Assembly: GCF_026914185.1 (NCBI RefSeq)
Contig: NC_070560.1
Location: forward strand, 2,533,501-2,597,500
Direction: 5' to 3'
Source of the DNA: Puccinia triticina
Taxonomy: Eukaryota > Basidiomycota > Pucciniomycetes > Pucciniales > Pucciniaceae
DNA length: 64,000 nucleotides
Shown here: positions 1 to 9,732 of the stretch, piece by piece
Position numbering within the stretch: position 1 is the stretch's first letter
Layout: each line of letters starts with the position of its first letter
Made by a program: the position numbers and the translations under genes
Notes under the pieces: generated by a model
Databases searched by the model: none
What the model saw: the letters and a program-made list of their open reading frames with translations, nothing else
What the model was told of the DNA's origin: nothing

Positions 1-1500
1 AAGAGATTTGCAATCTTCCTAAGAACGGAGTCCACCGCCGTGGCAGACCCAAAAACATTTGGCGATGAAAATTGATCAGATGACTGGAGTGCAGACTGGC
101 TCGACTCGGAGGTAGGTGTTTTGTGGAGTGGATGATAAGGATCAGACCGGGGAGCCGACGCAGCTCGGGAGGACTTCGAGTGCACTGGCGGATACCACGG
201 CTTAAAAGAGACACAACTAGACTGATGTAGCCCGTATAGAGGACGGCCGGAGGGACTTGAGGCTTGAAAGGACTTCACAACGCTGCGTATTGGTCGGCTA
301 GGATCGAAAGGTATCAAAGCGCCTGTCGGAAGGAAATAATTCTGCCCTATCTGCTTGACAAGGCGGATGTTTTTGTCATTTCTGAGCACGTAACAGTGGG
401 CTGTACCATGGCCTTTGCCATGAAAATAATAACAGATCAACGGTCGCCGAATGACAGAGGTGGAGGTGTGATACTTCTTCAGCAATCGCTCCTCACACAA
501 CTGGAGCATCCTAGCAACCTCGTCCAAAGTAACGGAATCCAGCGATGCGGCCGAAAGGTCCTTCGGCGAAATCTCTCCGGCGTCCTGGGGCGAAGCCATG
601 TCGAGGCGTCCTTTGGGTGAGTCGGTTTGTACGAGTCCTTAAGCAAGCTCCTAAGATAAGGGTGGGCTGTCTGAAAACGATCGTGGCTCTGTCGGGCGTC
701 AGAACGAAAGGACAAAGGCCAGAACGGCTCTATAGACGACTTCCAAAACTTCCGACAACAAGATTCCCCCACCGGGGAGGTATACCAGCTGGAGGGCCCT
801 TCAAACAACGGGAGGGACTCGAGAGGCCGTTTGAGATGATCGGCAGGGCCAATCGAGGCTTGATAGATGATCTGTGGGCTCGGTTGCCTCCTGAGGCCGG
901 TGGACAGGTCTTCAGGCTATCTGGTCGTTTGGTTCCTGCAACCAAAAGGAAGGTGAGGGGCGAGGCCGCGAGCGATCCGTCTAGGGGCAATCAAGTGGAC
1001 TTCTACAGGTCAGCGGAGGAAGGAGAGCCAAAAGATTGTTCCGGTCTGGCTATTCGTGCTTTCCAATCGGTCGACCACGCAGAAGAACAGATAGAGATCG
1101 AGATCGAAATCAAAGAGATGCAATCTGAACAATCGGCCTGGGCTTGATCTTCTGAGTTTGTTTGGGTCCTGAAACAATCTCGGACCAATCCTCAAACGAC
1201 GAGCTCTGCGAGGATGGAAGGAAGAACCCGGGAACCTAGACGAGGATGAAGGAGAGCGTGGCAAGGCTCACGTGTGTGGCTGAAGTGATGCTTTGACGAT
1301 GTGTAGCGATACCCTTGGAGGTGCACGACTGGAAAGGACTTACTTCTAGTCTTCCAGTCCTCCACGAAATCCACAAAGCGCCTACTGCGCCTGAGCCGAA
1401 ATGCCTGAGAGGCGAAAAGGAAAAGAAGATCGGGGGAAAGAGCACCGGAGCAGGAACAAGCAAAGATCAATGATAGGAATCAAAAGAGAGAGCGCCTCAA
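1..1500 (-). pseudogene. Gypsy-like gag remnant with zinc knuckle
   Basis: The minus strand holds a gag-like region running off the left edge. One frame is open from about 640 down to 1; it includes an ATG at about 600 (MASPQDAGEIS...) and a zinc-knuckle-like motif at about 387-428. The motif reads C-x2-F-x4-H-x4-C (CYYFHGKGHGTAHC), so the second cysteine of the usual CCHC is phenylalanine. The region from 640 to 1470 continues gag-like basic and Ser/Pro-rich protein but changes frame at least twice, so the gene is broken. It lies just downstream (minus sense) of a primer-binding site and an LTR, which fits gag of an LTR retrotransposon. The pol part is outside the window. Assignment to Gypsy rests on position and knuckle only. 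Confidence 0.6.
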
Positions 1501-1578
1501 CCGCCGATCGTCTCTAAATCCGTAAGGGCGAGACTGTAAATCTTGAGGTCGCTGGTTCGATCCCGGCTCGGGGGACCA
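1501..1578 (+). other. tRNA-Tyr-like sequence ending in CCA, used as primer-binding site
   Basis: Read on the plus strand this is a near-complete mature tRNA. Acceptor CCGCCGA/TCGGGGG has one mismatch; anticodon arm CGAGA-CTGTAAA-TCTTG has anticodon GTA (Tyr) and no intron; T arm is GCTGG-TTCGATC-CCGGC; discriminator A (1575) is followed by CCA (1576-1578). The CCA is 2 nt from the LTR that starts at 1581. On the minus strand (the element's sense) it begins TGGTCCCCCGAGC, a classic primer-binding site complementary to a tRNA 3' end. A usual site is about 18 nt; here complementarity reaches at least through the anticodon arm. The D arm is degenerate. A functional tRNA gene is unlikely because CCA is encoded and the intron normal for eukaryotic tRNA-Tyr genes is absent. 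Confidence 0.7.
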
Positions 1579-1580
1579 AA

Positions 1581-1947
1581 TGTGGAACTCCTACTGTGCC
1601 AGGCGGTAGGCAGAGCGTTGAGGGGATGGGTGCTGTTGAGGCTGCCCTTGAGGTGGTCCGGCAAATGAGATGTGGATCGAAAAGTGATAGCGTTGGGGGG
1701 GGATTTTTGAGAGACGACAGGGATGGAATACCGTCGGCGGTGGTTGGTTTGTTGAGGATCAGATGATGATGATGGATCAGGATCAGGGATAAAGAATCAG
1801 GAATAGTGCTGGGGATACTGCCAGCGGATCAGAAAAGGGTGATGGAAAATCTTGTGGATCAGAGCAAGTCCCATGCCGTCCCATCCTCCAAGTTTGAACT
1901 CAAACTTGGACTCTGGGGAGTGACATGTCACAGGACATGTCATCACA
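1581..1947 (-). repeat. 5' LTR of the minus-strand Gypsy-like element
   Basis: On the minus strand it runs from TGTGATGACATG to GTTCCACA, i.e. TG...CA with short inverted ends TGTG/CACA, and it abuts the tRNA-Tyr-like primer-binding site with a 2-nt spacer. It includes a palindrome around 1898-1917 (AAGTTTGAACTCAAACTTGG). The outer end (1947) was chosen from the terminal TGTG motif; no second LTR is in the window to confirm it. Confidence 0.5.
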
Positions 1948-2277
1948 TCCCTAACTACAAAACAAAACCACAAGGAAAGAAAAGAAAACAAAACTCAACA
2001 AACAACAAGCAGAAGAAAAGAATAAACAAAGCTTAAAGAGAAAACCAAACAGGATAAAGTGAAGAAATAAAACATCATAATAAACCCACATAGTACATGT
2101 GTTAGGACCAAGAAATGAAAAGAGAAACTGGGAGGGATCCAGAATCTTGAGGCTGTGAGAAAGTGAGAGAAGGGATCATCTTGAGGATGAATCTTGAGGG
2201 ATCTTGATAATCTTAAGGCTGAAGGGTTTTGCTGGTGAGATTGCTGATCTTTCTGACTTGATGATTTTGATGCTCTT
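1948..2277. other. Unassigned spacer, A-rich
   Basis: A purine- and A-rich stretch between the LTR and the first readable DIRS codons. No open frame with recognisable product. It may hold the DIRS 5' end, but no inverted repeat partner was seen downstream of 5302. Confidence 0.4.
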
Positions 2278-4038
2278 GTCAGCCTCTACCAGTATGACCA
2301 CCACACCGGGCCCCCTTGTCAGCTCCTTTGCGTTCAAGAGGCCTTGGAAAATGAAAATGTGGCGGGTCCCTTCAACCCCAACCAACATGACGGCCTGCTT
2401 CCACGCTGGCCCACAAAAGTATCTTGTGAAATGAATATTGGCGCTTGGGAGGCTGCTCTTTTGGAGGCAGACCTTTTACCTGATTTTGCCGACGTCCTTG
2501 ACGGCTTCAGAAAAGGCTTCCATCAAGGTATTCCAAAACATTTGCTGGGCCCGAATAGAGCCTTCTTCACCCCAGACAACCATGCTTTGGCTTGGTAAGT
2601 CAAAGACACCATTGAAGAGAAACTCCAGAAAGAACTCTCAAGTGGTCAAATTTTCGGTCCCTTTAAGCATGCCACGGTCTCAAAGCATTTTGGCTTTTTT
2701 AGATCTAACCCACTCGGCGCAGTAGTCAACGGTGACGGCTCTTTACGCCTGACAAACGACTTATCCTACCCACACTCTAGACCGGAGACTCCCTCGGTTA
2801 ACTCCTTTGTTAACCCAGATGATTTCACCACCACCTGGGACGATTTCAACATAGTTTTGAGCTTCTTACGCCGAAGAGAGAAACCCTGCTGGTTAGCTAT
2901 CTTTGATTGGGAAAAGGCTTATCGCCAAATCCCAACAGCTATGGATCAATGGCCGTACTTACTGGTGAAAGATTTCAATGGTGATCTCATGTTAGACACC
3001 AGAATTACCTTTGGCGGAGTAGCAGGATGCAGCTCTTTTGGGCGCCCTGCGGATGCCTGGAAGCAGATCATGCTACATCGGTTTGATTTGGTCTCCATTT
3101 TACGTTGGGTTGACAACAACCTCTTTGTGAAAGATGTGGAGTCCACAACAGAGATGACCAACATTGTTGCCTTCTTGAAAGTCTTGGGTGTCAAAACAAA
3201 CGATGAGAAATTCTTGGTGTTTGCACCGGAGCAAAAATACATTGGCTTCTTATGGAACGGGGTCAACAAGACCGTCCGCTTACCAACAGGCAAACTATTC
3301 AAATGTGTTGACCAAATCAAGGGCTTCTTGATTCAACAATCCTTCTCCTATAATAACGTCGAAGTCATGGTAGGACGCCTTAATCACGTCTCCTACCTGT
3401 TACCCCAGCTCAGATGCTATCTGTGTAGCTTCTACCGCTGGCTCAAGAGCTGGGTGACAAAGTCCGCATTACGGACACTTCCAGAAGACGTAAAAAACGA
3501 CCTAGACTGCTGGTTCCACACGCTCGTCACTTTTAAGGAGACCCGGTTAATCCCTAACCCCGCCCCAACGGAAATTGGGTGGGTGGGTGACGCATCGACG
3601 GGCTTTGGCATTGGTGTAATGATAGGCCGCCGATGGGCCCAATTTCAATTGATATAACAAGATTGGAAGGAAAAATCAAACCACAAGAAGGGCATTGCCT
3701 GGTTGGAAACTGTCGCTATCCGCCTAGGCCTATTGATGTTAGAATCTCTAGGTATTAAACAAGGCAAAACCTTCATAGTATGGACAGATAACACAAAAAC
3801 AGAAGGTGTGATCCGCAAACGCAAATCCAAGGACAAATGGGTGAATGAAGAATGGAAAGCCATCCAAGACACCCTAGTCAAGTTACAAATTGATATCGAA
3901 GCGCAAAGGGTGACCTCGGCAGAGAACAAGGCAGATGCACTCTCCAGAGGTGTTAGAGACGGACACGAGTGGCACCGAGTAGTCCCCATACACCTCCCTG
4001 CTGATTTAGAGCAATATATGTTCCAAGTCCTGTACTAA
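2278..4038 (+). pseudogene. DIRS-like reverse transcriptase-RNase H polyprotein (two stops)
   Basis: One plus-strand frame carries the whole region and is stopped only by TAA at 2596-2598 and TAA at 3655-3657. N-terminal leader (GPFNPNQHDGLLPRW), RT fingers/palm (NPLGAVVNGDGSLR; FDWEKAYRQIP; ITFGGVAGCSSFGRP), catalytic box RWVDNN at 3103-3120, then EQKYIGFLWNG and the thumb, followed by an RNase H region (FIVWTDNT; ENKADALSRG). The RT is of the DIRS type, as the tyrosine recombinase downstream supports. The catalytic pair reads D-N instead of D-D, so the RT should be dead even without the stops. The first TAA lies in TGGTAAGT, which resembles a 5' splice site, but coding continues directly after it, so a nonsense change is the simpler reading. 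Confidence 0.85.
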
Positions 4039-4158
4039 GCCTTCCCAAGTTGGTTGAGATGACACACCTACTATGTCTTCCCATTCTGATTTCCTCATGT
4101 TTCATGTTGCGTTTCATTTACCGGCCCTGATAACATATAAGTAATCAAGTGTTTGCCT

Positions 4159-4179
4159 CCCCCCCCCCCCCCCCCCCCC
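4159..4179 (+). repeat. 21-nt poly-C tract
   Basis: An uninterrupted run of 21 cytosines between the RNase H frame and the recombinase frame of the DIRS-like element. It could be a slippage-prone tract or a collapsed or mis-sized homopolymer in assembly. Confidence 0.9.
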
Positions 4180-4216
4180 AAACTGGTGTCCAAAGATATT
4201 TCTGTATCCCCGAGAA

Positions 4217-5302
4217 ATGCTTCCACTCGATAAAATCAAACCCTTCCTTCGGGACGGGACTTTTGAGAAGACTCCTACGCCACAAAACCTTTATTTTCTA
4301 AGGAGTTACAAGCTGAACTCTCTCCTCACGCTCAACACCGCTGTCAAGAAATTCACCCGCTTCAAAGCGGCCCAAGGAATCAGAGACTATTGCCTACCGC
4401 TATCAGAAGACAATGTCTATGACTTCTGCTTTTGTGCCGGAAGAGACGAAGGGAAAGACGAGACGCAGGCTATTGCCGCGAGTACCCTCGAGAAGTATCT
4501 GAACGGGATCAAGGTGTGGCACCTCTACCACCGGAAACGCTACCCTGACTCCATGGACAAGACGGTGAAAATCTTACTCCGGTCATCGGCCAAGGCAGAC
4601 GCCTTGCACCCAGCAAAACCTAAGAAAGGAGCCGTGCACCTCAAACACCTTCTTTACCTTGTTGAGCAATTACAACGGGAAGGACCAATGGAGCAAGCGG
4701 TCTTAGACCTCGCTATCACCGCCTTCTGGGGCATGGCCAGGCTTGGCGAACTTACCTATAGTAAAGACTCTGGAACCGTAGACCACGCCGACTCATTGTT
4801 GACTTCAGATGTGAAATTTGTAACGGCGGCTGGGAAGACAAAGATAAAGCTCTCTCTCCGGTACACCAAAACCTGTAAGCCTGGGGAAGTCCAACACATC
4901 GACCTAAAAGCCATCGGCAACGCTCTATGCCCAGTCAAAGCAGTGAAACGTTGTCTCCGGGAATCAAAAAGACAGCAGTCATCCCTCTTTGGGTACTTTG
5001 ACGCCTCCGTAACCCGTCGCCACCTCACCAAAAGCAACGTCACCAAAACTCTCACCGCTGTGTGGAAGAAAGGAGACTTCCAAGGCATCTCTGGACACTC
5101 TTTCCAAATAGGAGGAGCATCATTCCGGAACGCAATGGGTGTAAACATCAAGGACATCTGTCGCCTAGGAAGATGGGTATCGGAGTGCTACAAGCTATAC
5201 ATCCGGCCTTATACTTCACAGGAAAAAGCCGACGCGATATCCTTGATGGAAGATCTAGACCGTTGTTGGGCCAGTGCCTCCTCGAGTACAGCAAACTATT
5301 AA
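4217..5302 (+). CDS. DIRS tyrosine recombinase, catalytic Arg changed to Gln
   Basis: Intact 361-codon frame starting at an ATG (4217) about 180 nt after the RNase H stop, in a different frame. Tyrosine recombinases cut and rejoin the circular DIRS intermediate through a 3'-phosphotyrosine link, using an R...HxxR...(H/W)...Y set. Here Arg 175 lies in FWGMARLGELT, His 294 in GHSFQIGGAS, Trp 320 in RLGRW and the likely nucleophile is Tyr 328 (YKLYIR). The second arginine of HxxR is glutamine (codon CAA, 5105-5107); the sister fragment at 52.5 kb has HSFR at the same place. A CGA to CAA change (CpG decay on the other strand) explains it. The protein would be full length but probably inactive. 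Confidence 0.88.
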   Translation: MLPLDKIKPFLRDGTFEKTPTPQNLYFLRSYKLNSLLTLNTAVKKFTRFKAAQGIRDYCLPLSEDNVYDFCFCAGRDEGKDETQAIAASTLEKYLNGIKVWHLYHRKRYPDSMDKTVKILLRSSAKADALHPAKPKKGAVHLKHLLYLVEQLQREGPMEQAVLDLAITAFWGMARLGELTYSKDSGTVDHADSLLTSDVKFVTAAGKTKIKLSLRYTKTCKPGEVQHIDLKAIGNALCPVKAVKRCLRESKRQQSSLFGYFDASVTRRHLTKSNVTKTLTAVWKKGDFQGISGHSFQIGGASFRNAMGVNIKDICRLGRWVSECYKLYIRPYTSQEKADAISLMEDLDRCWASASSSTANY

Positions 5303-5825
5303 ATAGAACCCTACTTGAAATTTACTCCTTGGGGAATTAGAAACAATTGACAAGGGAACTCCCTGAGGCTTAAGCCTTACTCAAGAATTGGGTCTGAGGT
5401 CGTACCCCCCTCGCCCTTGTGGCGAGATCTTTTGTTTTTGTAAAGGTTTCCTCTCCCTCCGCCACGAAGCCAAGCAACGCAGCTCCTTCCTTGTCTCGAG
5501 GTCGAGTTGACGTCCTAGACACGTCTTCCGGAGTGAGGCACCTTACCCCCGACCCTCACTTGGCTAGCTTGGGAAGCAGCGTACTCGCCCTTCCGGGCTA
5601 GCCTAGGCTCCAGGAATCTAACCAGAGCCAAAAAAAGTAAAGCAATTGAATTACATCTTGTTTGCCGAGTGAGATCCATGCTGTATAGCTACGCGCCCCC
5701 AGGCGCAAGGCGACCCCCTCAGTCCTGCTGAGAATAAGTTGAACTAAGTATCCGCGGGACAGAAAGCCCAACAGACCCCCTGCCCCGCTTGGGCCCCCCT
5801 CGCATTGTAAGAGTGACACGGACCG
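5303..5825. other. Spacer between DIRS and hAT-1, nothing recognised
   Basis: No conserved reading frame. It contains short GC-rich stretches and ends at the tandem ACCCCGCGGG motifs of the hAT-1 terminus. It may include the DIRS 3' end, which could not be delimited. Confidence 0.4.
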
Positions 5826-5946
5826 CGGGGTATGCCCCGCGGGAATGCCAAGCCTACCCCGCGGGAAGGTGAAACATACCCCGCAGGGAGGTGAAACGTA
5901 CCCCGCGGTACAGCAGGGATTGTGAATGGGGAAGAGGCACCCCCAA

Positions 5947-6402
5947 TGTGAAGACTAGGCTACTACTTATTTCGCTATGTGACTGTGAAACTTATCCGAG
6001 AGGATAGTTCGTCGTGTGATTAAGCAAATAGATAGAATTCAGGGGTTATGATCAAGCTTTGTTTGTAAGGTTTTATAGTTTTATATTTATGCTTTCGGAG
6101 AAAGAGTTTACTCGGATGAATGATTGATAAATAAGCTTGATACTATGGTGACAAATCATATTGCAATGAGAAAGAGAAGGAAAAGAGAGATAAACAAGTC
6201 CCAAAGAAAAGAGGAAGATACAAAGCTGGAAAACTCCGCTGACGTCACGCAAAAAGAAATACGTCATCTACATTATGATTGAGAACAGTGATCATTAAAG
6301 AGAACAGGAAATCCCGATCTCCGATCGTCCTGCCGCATCCTGCTGCAAAGTTATACCAGATAATCAACCTATTTCACAATCAAACTCAGCTGAGTCGTTA
6401 CA
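5947..6402 (-). repeat. 3' LTR of Gypsy-1
   Basis: 456 bp, TGTGAAGACTAGG...GAGTCGTTACA on the plus strand. Over most of its length it matches the right LTR, but has a small local duplication (GAGAACA...AAAGAGAACA, about 6284-6306) missing from the other LTR. Confidence 0.9.
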
Positions 6403-6774
6403 AAATGAGACTGGGCTACTTCTCTCAAGCCTTCTTGGTCAAATCCGCTCCACGATTTTTCTTTAATTTTCTGGCCCGCGAATCCGCCAGCCAATGAAAT
6501 GAATCCAAAAATGACTGCATCGCAACCGGGATGTGATTTTGAGAAACCCACGTCTCCTCCTCAGGAGTCGAATTCAACCAAGAAATCAAATAGTCAGTTT
6601 TTCCCTTCTTCACACTTCTCACATCCAAAACCGCCTTAAATTTAGACCAATCCACGATCTGATCATCAGTATAATATTTATCTTTTATTCCCAAGTTAAT
6701 ACCCCGTCCTTCAAAAGCAACGGGACTCACATAGTGGGTTAGTAAAGACACATTAAACACCGGATGTCCATGGT
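6403..6774 (-). pseudogene. Gypsy-1 integrase C-terminus with chromodomain
   Basis: This frame begins HPVFNVSLLTHYVSP, the conserved end of Ty3-type integrases, followed by a chromodomain (AVLDVRSVKKGKTDYLISW, then E-E-E-T-W-V). Chromodomains of this kind bind modified histone tails and steer integration into heterochromatin. It is the direct continuation of the frame ending at 7543 (DYPKL), cut by an insert of about 770 bp. The stop is 21 nt from the LTR. Confidence 0.85.
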
Positions 6775-7542
6775 ACTGCCGGTCTTGTGCCGTTCAGGGG
6801 AGGGTTACGGACGCGCCCGCTCCTGCCAAGCAGTCGCGGTTGCTGCACTCCGCATACCCTCTGTGTTCGGTTCCTGAGTCTGACACAGCAAAAAAGGCTC
6901 AAAGGGCTCTACCTCCCTTAGGGGGGAGCCCTTTTGTCTCACATATGCCTTGCTGTGTGTGGGTCGAGAGGGAGGAAATGTCTTTGTCCTCACCGAGGTG
7001 AGGTCAAGACACTTTCCCCCGAGCAGACACTGAAACCTGATAGCTCAGGGAGTGGGGGATGAGGCGCCAAGCCCGACCCCCTTTCTGAGCGAAAGGAAAA
7101 ACCACTGAAAAGGGCGGGTGGGTGGAGCAAAAAAATGAAGGGGATTTCCCTGTGAGGAGACAGCGATGGCAGAAGAGCTAGGGCGCACAAGGGAAACTTG
7201 CGTCCCTATCTCGAGAGGCTATTTATTAGTCCTCGCCTCTTCTGCTTGGCTGCCCTCTCGGACGCCTGTTCTCATCTCCAGCTGACGCTCACGGCTGAGA
7301 GAGAATGTGCGTCATGCTAGCTCACGCTAGCCGCGGGAGAAATCCTTGCTTGGATCTACTAGCGTGTCTCATGCATAGGAGTGATCCTGCTGACGGGAAG
7401 ATCTAGGGGATCTGTCGTAGCGTGTGTGAGGGGTAGCCCCTTGTCCCACGCATGCATGCTCAGGAACTTCCAGACCTTGTTTGTCTACACCGTACCCATG
7501 GACACCGGAGGCCTCGGGGCTGCGCCCTGCCGTCCGCCTCTC
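6775..7542. mobile_element. Unclassified 0.77-kb insert in the Gypsy-1 integrase
   Basis: It separates codons for DYPKL (right side) from GHPVFNV (left side) of one integrase frame. It has no recognisable coding capacity. The edges are CTGCCGG... and ...CGCCTCTC; only 1-2 nt (A or TA) could be a TSD. It could be a decayed DNA element or an LTR remnant. Confidence 0.45.
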
Positions 7543-8117
7543 ATAATTTAGGATAATCCACTGCTAAATCCAGCCTCACCACATTTTGCCCCACCATGCC
7601 CAATACCCTGAAAGGCCCGATGTATCTATAATCTAGTTTTGAGTTAACTCTCTGCGACTGAATAAACTTACGTAACAAGAGAACACTTTCCCCTTCTTGA
7701 TAAACTGGGGCGTCTTGTCTACCCTTATTGTAGTATTCCGCTTGCTTAATCCGAGCTTTCCGCAAACACTCCATCACAGTTTCTTGAATTATCCGCAAGT
7801 CAATCAAAAACTTGTCTAATCCCTTGCGCCCGGTATTCTCTGTTAAAATGTTAAACCGCGGATGAAACCCATAAGTGAAGAAGAATGGTGAAATTTTTAA
7901 ACTGGAGGAATCAGAGTTGTTAATAGAAAACTCCGCCATCTCCAAGCATTTATCCCAGTTATCCTGGTAATAAGAGCAAAAATGTTGTAAGTAGTCCTCC
8001 AGTACTTGATTCATCCTCTCAGTTTGGATGTTGGTTTGCGGATGGTAAGCGGTTGCCAAAGCCAACCTGATACTCAAAGATTTCATCAGAGCTCTCCAAA
8101 AGTCGCTAACAAAAGTA
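7543..8117 (-). pseudogene. Gypsy-1 integrase core end and C-terminal domain
   Basis: It starts inside the catalytic core (STFVSDFWRAL), reads through the region with the third acidic residue (AYHPQTNIQTERMNQ; the Glu is in TER) and the GPY/F-like segment (YRYIGPFRVL), and ends at DYPKL. The codons for SDRGS just before it lie at about 9733-9750, beyond the solo LTR at 8123-9727, and the frame rejoins when that LTR and one TSD copy are removed. Confidence 0.88.
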
Positions 8118-8122
8118 CTACC

Positions 8123-9727
8123 TGTCAGCCGGGCTACTATAATAAGTTAGAGCCCGTCTAACTATTGTAACATTACAAAAATTGTATGTACTAATAGCGG
8201 CGCAGAGCGCCGCGTACAAAATAACCTTCTTTCTTAGAAAGTCCTAGCTGCGGCGCAGAGCGCCGCGCACAGAATAAAAACAGCAAATAAATACATACAT
8301 AATAATAAAAAAAGATCCCTTAGACGAGTAAGGATAATAAGCTCCGGCCAAAGAATTGGCAGGAGAAAGAATAACAGTTCAAACCCGTTCTCAAGCCAAG
8401 AGAACGGGTCGCAAGACACTCTCAAGAGACTACTAAACTGAGAGTAGTCTCTGTTGGGTTTTCACTTTCCCTCTGCCTCATTTTCCTTGACTATCAATCT
8501 ATTGCTTCTTATGCTCGCGCTTCTCACCTGTAGTTTCTCTGGTCATACTATCTTGTCTTCTCAGCCATGTCACATCAATCCCTGCCTGTATTTGCCTGCT
8601 AGTTTTCCATATGTCTCCCTCGTGTGCGTGCTCTGCTTGTGATAGCTTGTATGTCATTTTTTCTCTCCTGAGATTCCATCAGGTTCCATTTCTTTTTATT
8701 CATTTTCTTCTTATATTCATTTGTGCCTCAACCACATGTCAGCCCTGTGTATCTAGTCTATTTTAGTCTAGCCTAGCACAGAGCAATAACATCATTGGTT
8801 CTTCCTCCATTCTTTCCGCGCCACATATCCGAGCCAATCCGGTGAGCTTCTCCTCCTCACTGTCCACTCTCAAGCCCAAAGGCTCATCTCTGTTCCTTCA
8901 TTTGTGCTGTGGTCTTCCTGTGAAATCCCTTCAGTCTCCATGAGAAATAGAAGGACTTCGGTTGGGGAGGAGAGAAACAGAATTATACTACTCCTCCCCC
9001 GGCCGATGATGGAACATAAACCACGCTATTCCTCGAGCCGAGGAATAGCAGAAATATCAAATGACAAAGGAAAAATGAACGGGAGCGAAGGGACTAGTAG
9101 AATCCCCCTTCACTCCCGTCACCCTTGTCAGAAGCACACCTTCCTCCGGCCGAGAAACCGAGGAAGCATTTGCAAATAAGAGCTACAACCCTACCGGTTG
9201 TAGCTCGACTATATAATCGAGGGCCTTTGGGCAAAGGAAGGCCCCTCAGATACCTTTATAACCGATTCGCAGCCTGGCCAGACCCGCCCTCGTCCTATCC
9301 GACCAGCGCGCCCTCTGACCAAGCTCCGATTACGGTTTTTTCGGAATCACCAGTCTTTTTTCCCGCAAACCTACCGTAAAAAAGTAATTTTGCGTTTTTT
9401 TGTCTTTCTATCGGGATTTTATCCCTATCTATATCCTGGGAGCGATTTATCGCGCAATCACCCCCTTTCCAAGGGCCCCAGACGTCACAGGCTACAAAAA
9501 CCCCTGCGCATTCCGTGCGCAGGCCCTGTAAGAACCGCGGAGGGCACTGAACCACCCCAGGCGCCCCTGGCCCCTCCATTTAACCCCCTTTTTGGGTTCA
9601 TTAGAAGTAACTGTCTTCAGTTACTTCGCACTTTCACCGCGCTTTTTCCCTGCGCGCTATCGCACCGTGCTCTGTCGCCGGCGTAGCTAGAAGAGCACTC
9701 TTGCTCTTGGCATTACCGAGCCTGACA
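8123..9727. mobile_element. Solo LTR, family TGTCAGSC, TSD CTACC
   Basis: 1605 bp starting TGTCAGCCGGGC and ending GAGCCTGACA, flanked by CTACC at 8118-8122 and 9728-9732. It belongs to the same family as 32981-34145 and 45354-46988, sharing termini and the block around CTAGCTACRCYGG. No coding capacity. It split the integrase codons SDRG-S and TFVSD. Confidence 0.92.
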
Positions 9728-9732
9728 CTACC

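Noticed and set aside
264..1147. Plus-strand frames at the left edge
   Set aside because: They are antisense to the gag frame that carries the zinc knuckle and agree with no known family.
1501..1575. Functional tRNA-Tyr gene
   Set aside because: It encodes CCA, lacks the usual intron, has a mismatched acceptor and degenerate D arm, and sits exactly at the primer-binding site next to an LTR.
2596..2604. 5' splice site in the DIRS frame (GGTAAGTC)
   Set aside because: Homologous coding sequence continues directly after it in frame, so a nonsense mutation is the simpler explanation.
7488..7512. Possible TIR of the 6775-7542 insert (GTACCCATGGACACCGG resembles the inverse of the left flank)
   Set aside because: The match is to Gypsy-1 coding sequence outside the insert, not to the insert end, and is imperfect; likely chance.
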